From: Massilia rubra
GTDB lineage: Bacteria; Pseudomonadota; Gammaproteobacteria; Burkholderiales; Burkholderiaceae_D
NCBI RefSeq assembly: GCF_011682065.1
Contig: NZ_VUYU01000019.1
Span: forward strand, 1 to 64,000
Direction: 5' to 3'
DNA: 64,000 nucleotides
Positions 18,558-28,000 of this stretch are shown piece after piece. Below the pieces are notes generated by a model. That model saw nothing but the letters and a program-made list of their open reading frames with translations. It had not been told where the DNA came from and ran no database searches. Every line of letters starts with the position of its first letter. Position 1 is the first letter of the stretch. A program made the translations under genes and the position numbers.

Positions 18558-19634
18558 TCAGAAGCGATGCTGGATACCGGCCGTGAGCCCCTTTTGCGTC
18601 GTGCCGAAACCGGCGTCGTCGCGCGACAGTCCCACCAGCTTGCCGTTATCGGCCTTGGCGTAGGCCGCCGCCACATACAGGTCGGTGCGCTTGGACAGCG
18701 CATACATGCCGCGCGCCACATACATGACCGGGTCGGCGTCGGTGTTGCTTGGGACGTTCTTGACGTTGACGTAGTACACCGCGCCGGTCAGGGTCACCGC
18801 CGGCGTGGCGAAGTAGCTGGCGCCGCCCCACCAGGTGGTGGCGCGCACGTCCGGGGTGGCCGCCTTGGCCGCTTCCAGGGTGTAGTCGCGCGCGCCGGCG
18901 GTCAGGCGCATCACCTCGGTCTTGTAGTCGACGGCCGCATGGTAGGCCGTGGTCTGGTCGCGCCGTCCGGTGCCGGCCAGCGTATTGGCGTTCACCTGCT
19001 CGTAGGCCGCCATCGCCGCGAAGCTGCCGCGCGTCCAGGAGCCGGCCACCGAATACTTGCGGCTGTCGGCGCTGCTGCCGGCCTGCTCGCCCAGGCCGAT
19101 GCTGGCGCCGTATTTGAAGTCGCCGCTCTTGCCGGAGTATTTGACCAGGTTGTCGAAGGCGGTCGTCATGCCGTATTTGGACGGACCGGTGGCGTTCGAC
19201 GAGGTGGCCCACGAGTAGTTCGGCGCGTAGCCGAGCGGGTCGAACAGGATCACGAAGTCGTAGGTGGTGGTAAACGAGCGTCCGATCACCACCCGGCCAA
19301 AGCCGCCGTCCAGCCCCACGAAGGCCTGGCGCTTGAACAGCGCGCCGTCGGCGGCGCCGGTATCCATCAGGATCCCGCCTTCCAGCCCGAACACGGCTTT
19401 CAGGCCGCCGCCCAGGTCTTCGGCGCCGCGCAGGCCCCAGCGCGAGGTGTTTTTACCGCCCGAGATGACGCGGGTGGCGTTGTCGCCGGCGGCGTTGGTA
19501 TTGGTGGTGTAGTCGACGCCGGCGTCGATCAGGCCGTAAATCTGCACGCTGGACTGGGCCTGGGCGGCGCTTGATGTCGCCAAAGCGGCCGGCAGGGCGG
19601 CCGCCAGCGCGAGCGTAAGCACGGATGGTTTCAT
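18558..19634 (-). CDS. Gram-negative porin, 358 aa
   Basis: Outer-membrane trimeric porin of the betaproteobacterial type: signal peptide ending AQAQ, mature start SSVQIYGLIDAGVDYTTNT, conserved GFGRVVIGRSF region, and C-terminal GIQHRF with the terminal Phe recognised by the BAM complex. First gene of the minus-strand uptake cluster and divergent from the TctD-like regulator. In Pseudomonas the OpdH porin is paired in the same way with a TctDE system for tricarboxylate uptake, so this porin probably admits the solute sensed by the kinase. Confidence 0.92.
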   Translation of the reverse strand: MKPSVLTLALAAALPAALATSSAAQAQSSVQIYGLIDAGVDYTTNTNAAGDNATRVISGGKNTSRWGLRGAEDLGGGLKAVFGLEGGILMDTGAADGALFKRQAFVGLDGGFGRVVIGRSFTTTYDFVILFDPLGYAPNYSWATSSNATGPSKYGMTTAFDNLVKYSGKSGDFKYGASIGLGEQAGSSADSRKYSVAGSWTRGSFAAMAAYEQVNANTLAGTGRRDQTTAYHAAVDYKTEVMRLTAGARDYTLEAAKAATPDVRATTWWGGASYFATPAVTLTGAVYYVNVKNVPSNTDADPVMYVARGMYALSKRTDLYVAAAYAKADNGKLVGLSRDDAGFGTTQKGLTAGIQHRF

Positions 19635-19778
19635 TCTTGTCTCCTGGGTTTATATGTTTTATGTGGTACCGGACCCACTATATGTTCGCCATCCTTTCAA
19701 TTGGCTTTCAGTGCGCGCATGTACCGGCCAGGCCACACAGTCCGAGCTTTTTTGCGCGCTTGGGGCTACACTGCCCCG

Positions 19779-20471
19779 ATGCGAATACTCCTGGTTGAAG
19801 ACCACATCGAACTGTCGCACTGGCTTTCCAAGGCCCTGCGCGACGCCCACCTGAGCGTCGAATGCGCCGCCAACGGCGCCGACGCCGACGCCCTGCTGCA
19901 CACGCAGGACTACGCGCTCGTTATCCTCGACCTGACCCTGCCCAAGATGGACGGCCTGGACGTGCTGCGCCGCCTGCGCGCCCGTGGCGGCGCGCGCGCC
20001 AAGACGCCGGTGATGATCCTCACCGCGCGCGGCGGCCTGGAAGAACGGGTCCAGGGCCTGAACCTGGGGGCCGACGACTACCTGGCCAAGCCGTTCGAGC
20101 TGGCCGAACTCGAAGCGCGCGTCAAGGCGCTGCTGCGCCGCAGCCAGGGCGGCGAAGCGCTGGTGCACCAGTGCGGCGCACTCAGTTTCGACACCAATAC
20201 CCGCATGTTCTCGTACGGCGGCGCGGCGCTGGCGCTGACCCCGCGCGAACACGCGGTGCTCGAAGCGCTGATTACCCGCCCTGGCCGCGCGGTCTCGAAA
20301 GAAAAGCTGTTCGATGAAGTGTTCGCGCTGGAGGACGACGCCAATCTCGACGCCATCGAGCTGTATATCCATCGGGTGCGCAAGAAGCTCGAACGCGATC
20401 ACGTTGGCGCGGCCGCGATTACCACCCTGCGCGGCATCGGTTACCTGCTGCAGCCGCGCGGCACGCCATGA
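19779..20471 (+). CDS. OmpR-family response regulator, TctD-like, 230 aa
   Basis: Receiver domain with acceptor Asp51 in LVILDLTLPKMDGLDV and Lys in DYLAKPFELAEL, followed by a winged-helix output domain (LTPREHAVLEALITRPGRAVSKEKLFDEVF, then NLDAIELYIHRVRKKL). The sequence resembles TctD/QseB. Its gene is divergent from the porin, with 144 bases between that must hold both promoters. It almost abuts the kinase gene (7 bases). It most likely activates the porin and binding-protein genes. Confidence 0.92.
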   Translation: MRILLVEDHIELSHWLSKALRDAHLSVECAANGADADALLHTQDYALVILDLTLPKMDGLDVLRRLRARGGARAKTPVMILTARGGLEERVQGLNLGADDYLAKPFELAELEARVKALLRRSQGGEALVHQCGALSFDTNTRMFSYGGAALALTPREHAVLEALITRPGRAVSKEKLFDEVFALEDDANLDAIELYIHRVRKKLERDHVGAAAITTLRGIGYLLQPRGTP

Positions 20472-20478
20472 CCTGGCG

Positions 20479-21957
20479 ATGACGCCGCTGTACGCCACCC
20501 TGCGCCGCAGGATCAAGGCCGCGCCCCTGGGCAGCCTGCGCAGCCAGCTGCTGCGCTGGCTCCTCATTCCGCTGGTGCTGCTTGTGGCCCTGAACGCGGT
20601 GTCGGTGTACGACAACGCGCTCGACGCGGCCGACATGGCCTACGACCGCTCGCTGCTGGCGTCAACCCGCGCGCTGGCCGAACGGGTCGCCATCAAGGAT
20701 GGCAAGGTGGTGGCCGATGTGCCCTACGTGGCGCTCGACTCGTTCGAAACCGATACCTTGGGGCGCATCTACTACAAAGTGAGCGGCATCGACGGCGAGA
20801 CCGTCTCCGGCTTCGACGACCTGCCGCCGGTGCCGGCCAATGTGCCGCGCTCGGAAGCCTATCCGGCGCTGGTGCGCTTTTACCACGCCGACTACAACGG
20901 CGAGCAGGTACGCATCGCCGCCCTGCTGCAACCGGTGTACGACGATTCGATGCGCGGCATCGCCCTGATCCAGGTCGGCGAAACGCTCGACGCGCGGCGC
21001 GGCCTGTCGCGCAAGATCCTGCTCGACACGCTGTTGCGCCAGGCCGTGATGGTGCTGGCGGTCGCCTCGCTGGTGTGGTTTGCCGTGCGACTGGTGCTGC
21101 GGCCCCTGATGCGCCTGAAAATCGAAGTCGAAAACCGCGCCCTGAACGACCTGTCGGATGTCGACCAGGCGCTGGTGCACAAGGAGGTGCGACCGCTGGT
21201 GGCGGCCATGAACGGCACCATGTCGCGCATGCACAACCTGATCGCCAGCCAGCGCCGCTTCATCGCCGACGCCTCGCACCAGTTGCGCACCCCGCTCACC
21301 GTGCTCAAGACCCAGGCCGAACTGGCGCTGCGCGAAAACGACGCGGCTGCGATGCGCGAGATCGTCAGGTCGATCGCCGCCACCACCGACGCCACCGTGC
21401 ACCTGGCCAACCGCCTGCTCTCGCTGGCGCGGGTCGAACATGGCAGCGAGGCGGCCAACATGGCGCCGGTGTCGCTCACCGCCATCGTGCGTCAGGTGGG
21501 ACTGGAAATGGCGCTGCCGGCCGTGCAAAAGCAGATCGACCTCTCGCTCGACGCGTTCGAAGACGCGCTGGTCGACGGCCAGGAACTGATGCTGCATGAA
21601 ATGGTGAGCAACCTGGTTGACAACGCAATCCGTTATACGCCGGCCGGCGGCAAGGTAGCGCTGCGGGTCAGGGTCGACGGCGCCAAAATACAGCTCGATG
21701 TGGAGGACAGCGGCTGCGGCATCGCCGACGACGAGCATGAAAAGGTGTTCACCCCGTTCTACCGTTCCTCGGGTGCGCTCGAGACCAACCCCGGCGGCAC
21801 CGGCCTGGGACTGGCCATCGTGCGCGAGGTGGCAAGCCTGCACCGCGCCGACGTGCGTCTTGCCGGCGCCAGCCCGGCGCCGGGCCTGAAGGTCACGATT
21901 CGCTTCGATGCGGCCGCCGCGCCAGGGCGCCCCGCAGCGCGGGGCGAGAGCGTTTAA
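20479..21957 (+). CDS. sensor histidine kinase, TctE-like, 492 aa
   Basis: Two membrane helices (about 28-48 and 184-206) flank a periplasmic domain of the 2CSK_N/TctE-N type (DRSLLASTRALAERVAIKDGKV). HisKA has DASHQLRTPLTVLKTQ with His267. HATPase motifs are NLVDNAIRYT, DSGCGI and GGTGLGLAIV. TctE kinases sense tricarboxylates in relatives. The gene follows its cognate regulator by 7 bases and overlaps the convergent hom stop by 4 bases. The ATG at 20479 is in the right place for the N-terminal helix, though without a strong ribosome-binding site. Confidence 0.92.
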   Translation: MTPLYATLRRRIKAAPLGSLRSQLLRWLLIPLVLLVALNAVSVYDNALDAADMAYDRSLLASTRALAERVAIKDGKVVADVPYVALDSFETDTLGRIYYKVSGIDGETVSGFDDLPPVPANVPRSEAYPALVRFYHADYNGEQVRIAALLQPVYDDSMRGIALIQVGETLDARRGLSRKILLDTLLRQAVMVLAVASLVWFAVRLVLRPLMRLKIEVENRALNDLSDVDQALVHKEVRPLVAAMNGTMSRMHNLIASQRRFIADASHQLRTPLTVLKTQAELALRENDAAAMREIVRSIAATTDATVHLANRLLSLARVEHGSEAANMAPVSLTAIVRQVGLEMALPAVQKQIDLSLDAFEDALVDGQELMLHEMVSNLVDNAIRYTPAGGKVALRVRVDGAKIQLDVEDSGCGIADDEHEKVFTPFYRSSGALETNPGGTGLGLAIVREVASLHRADVRLAGASPAPGLKVTIRFDAAAAPGRPAARGESV

Positions 21958-23276
21958 CTCAGGTTTTCGAGGCGGATCTTGACGACCTTGCCCACCACCG
22001 CGTCGAGTTCTTCGATCTTGCCGATCGCCGCATCGATGTTCTTTTCCTGCGTCTGGTGCGTCAGCATGATGATGTCGGTGCGCGTTTCGCCTTCGCCCGG
22101 CTCTTTTTGCATGACCGCGTCGATCGAAATGCTGGCGTCGGCCAGGATGCGCGTCAGGTCCGCCATCACGCCCAGCTGGTCCTTCACGTACACGCGCAGG
22201 TAGTAGCTGGTGGTGATCTCGGACATCGGCAAAATCGCCACGTTGGTCAGCTGGTTCGGCTGGAACGCCAGATGCGGCACGCGGCATTCCGGATCGGCCG
22301 TGGCCAGGCGGGTGATGTCGACCAGGTCGGCGATCACCGACGACGCCGTCGGCTCCGCGCCCGCGCCCTTGCCGTAGTAAAGGGTGGCGCCGACCGCGTC
22401 GGCCTGCACCAGCACCGCGTTCATCGCCCCTTCCACGTTGGCGATCAGGCGCTTGACGGGAATGAGGGTCGGATGCACGCGCAACTCGATGCCTTCCACC
22501 CCATCGACGACGGCGCGCTTGGTGATCCCCAGCAGCTTGATGCGGTAACCGAGCTGCTCGGCGTAGCGGATATCGATCGCCTGCAGGCTGCTGATGCCTT
22601 CCACGTGCGCCTTGTCGAACTGCACCGGGATGCCGAACGCGATCGCCGCGATGATGGTCGCCTTGTGCGCGGCGTCCACGCCTTCGATGTCGAAGGTCGG
22701 ATCGGCTTCGGCGTAGCCCAGTTCCTGCGCCTGTTTCAGCACGGTGCCGAAATCGAGGCCCTTGTCGCGCATCTCGGACAAAATGAAGTTGGTGGTGCCG
22801 TTGATGATGCCGGCCACCGATTCGATGCGGTTCGCGGTCAAGCCTTCGCGCAGCGCCTTGATGATCGGGATGCCGCCGGCCACCGCCGCCTCGAACGCCA
22901 CCATCACGCCCTTGGCCTGGGCCGCCGCGAAAATCTCGTTGCCGTGCAGCGCCAGCAGCGCCTTGTTGGCGGTGACCACGTGCTTGCCGTTGGCAATCGC
23001 CCCCAGCACCAGCTTCCTGGCCGTGTCGCAGCCGCCAATGAGTTCGACCACGATGTCGATGTCGGGATGGTTGACCACCAGTTCAGGGTCGCCCACCACC
23101 TCGCAGTCGGCGCCGACGATGGCGCGCGCGCGATCCACGTTGCGCACCGCGACCATCGCAATCTCGATGCCGCGCCCGGCGCGGCGCCGGATTTCTTCCT
23201 GGTTGCGTTTAAGGACGTTAAAGGTGCCGGCGCCAACTACGCCAAGGCCGATCAGGCCGATTTTGATGGGTTTCAT
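21954..23276 (-). CDS. hom: homoserine dehydrogenase
   Basis: 440 residues. NAD(P)-binding loop GLGVVGAGTFNVL at the N-terminus, catalytic region with GGIPIIKALREGL, GIINGTTNFIL and the E-ADPTFDIEGVDAAHK block, and a C-terminal ACT domain (YYLRVYVKDQLGVMADLTRIL) for threonine feedback inhibition. Converts aspartate semialdehyde to homoserine for threonine and methionine synthesis. It lies 22 bases downstream of alaA. In many betaproteobacteria thrC follows hom; here the convergent TctE gene occupies that place. Confidence 0.97.
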   Translation of the reverse strand: MKPIKIGLIGLGVVGAGTFNVLKRNQEEIRRRAGRGIEIAMVAVRNVDRARAIVGADCEVVGDPELVVNHPDIDIVVELIGGCDTARKLVLGAIANGKHVVTANKALLALHGNEIFAAAQAKGVMVAFEAAVAGGIPIIKALREGLTANRIESVAGIINGTTNFILSEMRDKGLDFGTVLKQAQELGYAEADPTFDIEGVDAAHKATIIAAIAFGIPVQFDKAHVEGISSLQAIDIRYAEQLGYRIKLLGITKRAVVDGVEGIELRVHPTLIPVKRLIANVEGAMNAVLVQADAVGATLYYGKGAGAEPTASSVIADLVDITRLATADPECRVPHLAFQPNQLTNVAILPMSEITTSYYLRVYVKDQLGVMADLTRILADASISIDAVMQKEPGEGETRTDIIMLTHQTQEKNIDAAIGKIEELDAVVGKVVKIRLENLS

Positions 23277-23298
23277 AGTTCTTTATCTGGAAGAGGTA

Positions 23299-24528
23299 TC
23301 AGCCGCGCCCATGGCGGCGTCGGTAGCCGTCAAGGAAGCGCGCAATGCGGCCGCAAGCGTCGGTCAGGTCGTCGGAATTGGGCAGGAACACGAGGCGGAA
23401 GTGATCCGGCGCGATCCAGTTAAAGCCCGTTCCCTGCACCACCAGGACTTTTTCTTCGGCCAGCAGGTCGTAGGCAAACTGCTGGTCATCCGCGATCGGG
23501 TACATCACGGGGTCGAGGCGCGGGAACATGTACAGCGCAGCTTTTGGCTTCACGCAGGTCACGCCCGGAATATCGGTCAAGAGTTTGTGCGCCATGTCGC
23601 GCTGGCGCAGCAGGCGCCCGCCGGGGCCGACCAGGTCATTGATGCTCTGGTAGCCGCCGAGCGCGGTCTGGATGGCGAACTGGCCCGGCGCGTTGGCGCA
23701 CAGGCGCATCGAGGCCAGCATGTTCAAGCCATCGATGTAATCCTTGGCGTGGCGTTTTTCGCCCGACACCACCATCCAGCCGGCGCGGTAGCCGCACGAA
23801 CGGTAGTTTTTCGACAGGCCGTTCAAGGTAATGAACAGCACATCGTCGGCCAGCGCGGCGATCGAGTCGTGCTGCTCGCCGTCGTAGAGGACCTTGTCGT
23901 AGATTTCGTCGGCCAGGATGATCAGCTGGTGCTGGCGCGCCAGTTCGATAATCTCGAGCAGGATTTCGCGCGGATACAGCGCGCCGGTCGGGTTGTTCGG
24001 GTTGATCACCACGATCGCCTTGGTATTGCTGGTGATCTTGCGGCGCATGTCGTCGATATCGGGATACCAGCCGGCCTGCTCGTCGCAGATGTAATGCACC
24101 GGGTTGCCGCCCGACAGGCTCACCGCCGCGGTCCACAGCGGATAGTCCGGCGCCGGCACCAGCACTTCGTCGCCGTTGTTGAGCAGGCCGTTCATGGCCA
24201 TGACGATCAGTTCCGAGGCGCCATTGCCCAGATAGATGTCTTCGATCGTCACGCCAGTGATGTGCTTGCTCTGGGTGTAGTGCATGACGGCCTTGCGCGG
24301 CGCGAACATGCCTTTCGAATCGGTATAGCCGGCCGCGCCGTGCATGTTGAGGATCATGTCCTGCACGATCTCGTCGGGCGGGTCGAAGCCGAACACGGCC
24401 AGGTTGCCGATGTTGAGCTTGATGATTTTGTGGCCTTCTTCCTCCATCTGCTTGGATTTCTCCAGCGCGGGGCCGCGGATTTCGTAGCAGACGTCGTCGA
24501 GCTTGTTCGATTTCAGAATCGGTCGCAA
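23299..24528 (-). CDS. alaA: alanine transaminase (AlaA type, PLP)
   Basis: 409 residues, class I aminotransferase of the AlaA/YfbQ group: NIGNLAVFGFDPP at the N-terminus, NPNNPTGA, ADEIYDKVLYDG, the PLP-binding Lys in LNGLSKNYRSCGYRAGW, and LVFLPN near the end. It makes alanine from pyruvate and glutamate. The alaA-hom order is conserved in betaproteobacteria and suggests one amino-acid operon. The minus-strand promoter must lie in the 24529-24767 gap shared with the divergent Mth938 gene; that gap holds no further gene. Confidence 0.95.
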   Translation of the reverse strand: MRPILKSNKLDDVCYEIRGPALEKSKQMEEEGHKIIKLNIGNLAVFGFDPPDEIVQDMILNMHGAAGYTDSKGMFAPRKAVMHYTQSKHITGVTIEDIYLGNGASELIVMAMNGLLNNGDEVLVPAPDYPLWTAAVSLSGGNPVHYICDEQAGWYPDIDDMRRKITSNTKAIVVINPNNPTGALYPREILLEIIELARQHQLIILADEIYDKVLYDGEQHDSIAALADDVLFITLNGLSKNYRSCGYRAGWMVVSGEKRHAKDYIDGLNMLASMRLCANAPGQFAIQTALGGYQSINDLVGPGGRLLRQRDMAHKLLTDIPGVTCVKPKAALYMFPRLDPVMYPIADDQQFAYDLLAEEKVLVVQGTGFNWIAPDHFRLVFLPNSDDLTDACGRIARFLDGYRRRHGRG

Positions 24529-24767
24529 AATATTTCCCTGTTCAGTGGCGCTTTGTTGCAGTGCGAAAAAGACCCATTTTGCCGAAAGGAGATAATTTAA
24601 GCAACCTTCGGCTACTACCTAAATTGGCGACAACACGCGACATCGTGGTAGTTTGGCGTCTTTTGCACGTGGATCTCGCGAAAATTCGCGGTTTACTGGA
24701 CTTTGTGGCATGCTAACGCCACGCGCAGCGCCCGAGTGCCCTGCATCACCTTTTCTGCACCCACGCC

Positions 24768-25175
24768 ATGAAGCTCCATTCCAGCACCACCCAACAATAC
24801 CAGACCGTGACCGGTTACGACGAAACCGGCGTCGAAATCAACGCCCAGCGCTATGACTATAGCCTGCTGCTGATGCCCGAGGTGCCCGCGCGCGCCTGGG
24901 ACGTGGCCGATTTCGAGGCCCTCACGGCCGCGCATTTCGAAAAAATCGGACAGGACAATCCGGATGTGGTCATCCTCGGCACCGGCGACAAGCAGCGTTT
25001 CGTCCATCCCAAGCTGGTCGCCTCCCTGCTGGAGCGGCGCATCGGCTGCGAGTGCATGGATAACAAGGCCGCCTGCCGCACCTACAACATCCTGATGGGC
25101 GAGGGGCGCAAAGTGACCCTGGCGTTGATCCTGGGCGAGGCGCGACAACGAACGCACGCTGGCGACGACCGCTAG
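24768..25175 (+). CDS. Mth938-like domain protein, 135 aa
   Basis: Small soluble protein of the Mth938/NDUFAF3 (DUF498) family: GVEINAQRYDYSLLLMPEVP, then PDVVILGTGDKQRFVHPKLV and the C-terminal RTYNILMGEGRKVTLALIL. The mitochondrial relative is a complex I assembly factor; the bacterial role is unresolved. It is commonly found upstream of bcp in related genomes, as here. The ORF is full-length for the family, with a short charged tail. Confidence 0.9.
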   Translation: MKLHSSTTQQYQTVTGYDETGVEINAQRYDYSLLLMPEVPARAWDVADFEALTAAHFEKIGQDNPDVVILGTGDKQRFVHPKLVASLLERRIGCECMDNKAACRTYNILMGEGRKVTLALILGEARQRTHAGDDR

Positions 25176-25184
25176 CTTTAAGAC

Positions 25185-25270
25185 CGTCTTTCCCGCGCAG
25201 GCGGGAACCCAAGTTTGCATGCATTTCGACGGTGCGACATACTTGGGTTCCCGCCTGCGCGGGAACGACG
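25185..25270. repeat. REP/BIME-like inverted repeat
   Basis: Two 30-base arms (25185-25214 and 25241-25270) are reverse complements with one mismatch, separated by 26 bases. Each arm also has its own CCCGC-GCAG-GCGGG mini-hairpin. This is the layout of the extragenic palindromes with a TTCCCGCGCAGGCGGGAA core found in many Proteobacteria. It sits just after the Mth938 gene and could act as a bidirectional transcription or RNA-stability element. The remaining bases up to 25433 hold the bcp promoter region only. Confidence 0.8.
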
Positions 25271-25433
25271 GCGCGGGCGGCGCGACAGATAACGATAGAG
25301 CGACGCAAGAGTAACGGCGCTACTTGCAATCCGGCACTCCGCCTCCATATAGGGTGCGCCCAAACACGTTTCCCCTCCCCTGTTGCGCTGCGGGGTATAA
25401 AATCAGCGCTGACTCACCTTCAGGAGAGAACCT

Positions 25434-25904
25434 GTGGCTGATAGCCAAACTGCAGCACCCTATACCGACTTCTCCGCCGCCATGACGGGCGACAAGCCGT
25501 TCCAGCTGTCCGGCCGCCCTGCCCGCTACACCGTGCTGTACTTTTATCCAAAAGACAATACGCCCGGCTGCACCACCGAAAGCATCGCTTTCCGTGAGCT
25601 GCACGAGCAGTTCCAGCAAGCCGGCGCCGAAATCTACGGCATCAGCCGCGATTCGCTGCGCTCGCACGAAGGCTTCAAATCGAAGCTCGGCCTGCCCTTC
25701 GAACTCATTTCCGACCCGGAAGAAGCCATGTGCCTCCAGTTCGGTGTGATGAAAATGAAGAATATGTACGGTAAGCAAGTGCGCGGCGTCGAACGCAGCA
25801 CGTTTGTAATTGACGCTGATGGTAAATTGATGAAAGAATGGAGAGGCGTGAAAGTCCCTGATCACGCCGAGGCCGTGCTGGAATTTGTAAAGAGCCAACC
25901 TTGA
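25434..25904 (+). CDS. bcp: peroxiredoxin Bcp/PrxQ
   Basis: 156 residues with the thioredoxin-fold Prx motif LYFYPKDNTPGCTTES; Cys46 is the peroxidatic cysteine. The resolving Cys five residues later in E. coli Bcp is replaced by Ile51, so it is probably a 1-Cys form or uses Cys100 (in DPEEAMCLQFGV). It reduces hydrogen and organic peroxides with thioredoxin. It starts with GTG behind a strong AGGAG. The next gene is phoH, a pairing also seen in relatives. Confidence 0.95.
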   Translation: MADSQTAAPYTDFSAAMTGDKPFQLSGRPARYTVLYFYPKDNTPGCTTESIAFRELHEQFQQAGAEIYGISRDSLRSHEGFKSKLGLPFELISDPEEAMCLQFGVMKMKNMYGKQVRGVERSTFVIDADGKLMKEWRGVKVPDHAEAVLEFVKSQP

Positions 25905-26020
25905 GAGGGACAGCCAGAATCCAGGGGACCCTGTCGATCAACCCGCAGCAGAACCGATTGCACCAGCCATTTTGAGTCACACCTTCCGTTTTCAGCATCA
26001 TCCCAATCTGGCGGCCTGCC

Positions 26021-26042
26021 GGCCCGGCCACTATGCCGGGCC
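26021..26042. terminator. GC-rich hairpin between bcp and phoH
   Basis: GGCCCGGC (26021-26028) pairs perfectly with GCCGGGCC (26035-26042) around a CACTAT loop. There is no U-run, so it may only attenuate or protect the bcp transcript and not terminate it. The rest of the 25905-26152 gap shows nothing else supportable. Confidence 0.3.
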
Positions 26043-26152
26043 CGACCACCACCCCCTTAGTTCGCACAGCCGGATCGCGCCCGCCGCCACAAGCGCCGCC
26101 TGCGCCGACGCCTCCGGGCTATCCTCCTGCACCTTTTTAGATTGAGACCCTG

Positions 26153-27958
26153 ATGCCACTGCCAAAAATCCCCACCAAGCCAGCCACCCTGCTGCTGGCC
26201 GAAGACTATCCGAAAGCCGACCGCGGCAATAAGCCTGCGCCGGTAGCGGCCGCCAAGCCGAAACTGAGCGCCGTCGCCGAGATCGCAGCCGAGCCGGTCG
26301 CCAAAGCGCCGGCCAAGACCACACGCGCCAAGGCGCCAGCCAAGCAGGCTGCCCTGGTCGCCGCATCGCCGCAGGCCGCCCCGGCGCCGCTGGTCACCTC
26401 GCACGCCGTCATGGAGACGCCAATCGCCAAACCTGCGGCGCGCGGCAAGGAAAAGCAGCCGCTCGACCTGGAAGCGCCGCACCCGGCCAAGCACAAGGCG
26501 GTCGAACTGCCCGTCAAGTCCTCCACCAGCCGCAATGCCGACCAGACCGGCAAGACCAAGATGTTCGTGCTCGACACCAACGTGCTGATGCACGACCCAT
26601 CGTCGCTGTTCCGCTTCGAAGAGCACGACGTCTACCTGCCGATGATGACGCTCGAAGAGCTCGACGACCATAAAAAAGGCATGTCGGAAGTGGCGCGCAA
26701 CGCACGCCAGGTCTCGCGCACGCTCGACGCGCTGGTCGGCAACATCGACGATGGCGCGATCGAGAGCGGCATCCCGCTCGCCAAGCTGGGCAACAAGGAC
26801 GCCAAAGGGCGCCTGTTCTTCCAGACGCGCCTGCAAAACGGCCCGACCCTGCCTGAAGGCTTGCCGGTCGGCAAAGCCGACAACCAGATCCTGGGCGTGG
26901 TGCGCAACCTGGAAGCCGAGCAACCGGGCCGCGCCATCGTGCTGGTGTCGAAAGACATCAACATGCGCATCAAGGCGCGCGCGCTGGGCTTGCCCGCCGA
27001 AGACTACTTCAACGACCACGTGCTGGAAGACAGCGACCTGCTGTACTCGGGCATCGTGCAGTTGCCGGACGACTTCTGGAACAAGAACGGCAAGGACATG
27101 GAGTCCTGGCAGGAAAACAAGAACGGCGTCTCGTCGACCTTCTACCGGGTCACCGGCCCAACCATGCTGACCCTGCTGGTGAACCAGTTCGTCTACCTGG
27201 AACCGAAAAATGGCGAAGCGCCGTTCTACGGCCAGGTCAAGCAGCTCAACGGCAAAACCGCCGTGATCCAGACCCTGCGCGACTTCAGCCACAACAAGAA
27301 CAACGTATGGGGCGTCACCGCGCGCAACCGCGAGCAGAACTTCGCGCTGAACCTGCTGATGAATCCGGAATGCGACTTCGTCACCCTGCTCGGCCAGGCC
27401 GGTACCGGCAAGACCTTGCTGGCGCTGGCGGCCGGCCTGGCGCAAGTGCTCGAGACCAAGCTGTATAACGAAATCATCGTCACCCGCGTCACGGTGCCGG
27501 TGGGCGAAGACATCGGCTTCCTGCCCGGTACCGAGGAAGAGAAGATGGGTCCGTGGATGGGCGCTTTCGACGACAACCTCGAAGTGCTCAACAAGTCCGA
27601 TTCGGATGGCGGCGAGTGGGGTCGCGCGGCAACGCAAGACCTGATCCGCTCGCGCATCAAGATCAAGTCGCTCAACTTCATGCGCGGCCGTACTTTTGTG
27701 AACAAGTTCCTGATCATCGACGAAGCGCAGAATTTGACGCCCAAGCAGATCAAGACCCTGGTCACGCGCGCCGGTCCCGGCACCAAGATCCTGTGCCTGG
27801 GTAACATCGCACAGATCGACACGCCTTACCTGACCGAAGGCTCAAGCGGCCTGACCTACGTGGTCGACCGCTTCAAGGGCTGGTCGCACAGCGGCCACGT
27901 GACCCTGGCGCGCGGCGAGCGTTCGCGCCTGGCCGACCACGCGAGCGAAGTGCTGTAA
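26153..27958 (+). CDS. PhoH-family PIN domain / ATPase protein, 601 aa
   Basis: An Ala/Lys/Pro-rich disordered leader (about 1-130) is followed by a PIN nuclease domain (MFVLDTNVLMHDPSSLFRF with the first catalytic Asp, and acidic partners in TLEELDDHKK). A PhoH helicase-like ATPase completes it, with P-loop LLGQAGTGKTLLALAA and Walker B NKFLIIDEAQNLTPKQIKTL. This PIN-PhoH (PhoH2) architecture is proposed to be an RNA unwinding and cleaving enzyme. The low-complexity leader is longer than in many relatives. It is followed by a strong terminator. Confidence 0.93.
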   Translation: MPLPKIPTKPATLLLAEDYPKADRGNKPAPVAAAKPKLSAVAEIAAEPVAKAPAKTTRAKAPAKQAALVAASPQAAPAPLVTSHAVMETPIAKPAARGKEKQPLDLEAPHPAKHKAVELPVKSSTSRNADQTGKTKMFVLDTNVLMHDPSSLFRFEEHDVYLPMMTLEELDDHKKGMSEVARNARQVSRTLDALVGNIDDGAIESGIPLAKLGNKDAKGRLFFQTRLQNGPTLPEGLPVGKADNQILGVVRNLEAEQPGRAIVLVSKDINMRIKARALGLPAEDYFNDHVLEDSDLLYSGIVQLPDDFWNKNGKDMESWQENKNGVSSTFYRVTGPTMLTLLVNQFVYLEPKNGEAPFYGQVKQLNGKTAVIQTLRDFSHNKNNVWGVTARNREQNFALNLLMNPECDFVTLLGQAGTGKTLLALAAGLAQVLETKLYNEIIVTRVTVPVGEDIGFLPGTEEEKMGPWMGAFDDNLEVLNKSDSDGGEWGRAATQDLIRSRIKIKSLNFMRGRTFVNKFLIIDEAQNLTPKQIKTLVTRAGPGTKILCLGNIAQIDTPYLTEGSSGLTYVVDRFKGWSHSGHVTLARGERSRLADHASEVL

Positions 27959-28000
27959 CACGCTTGATCCTGTCTCGCTAATCACTGACTAGTTCAGTCG

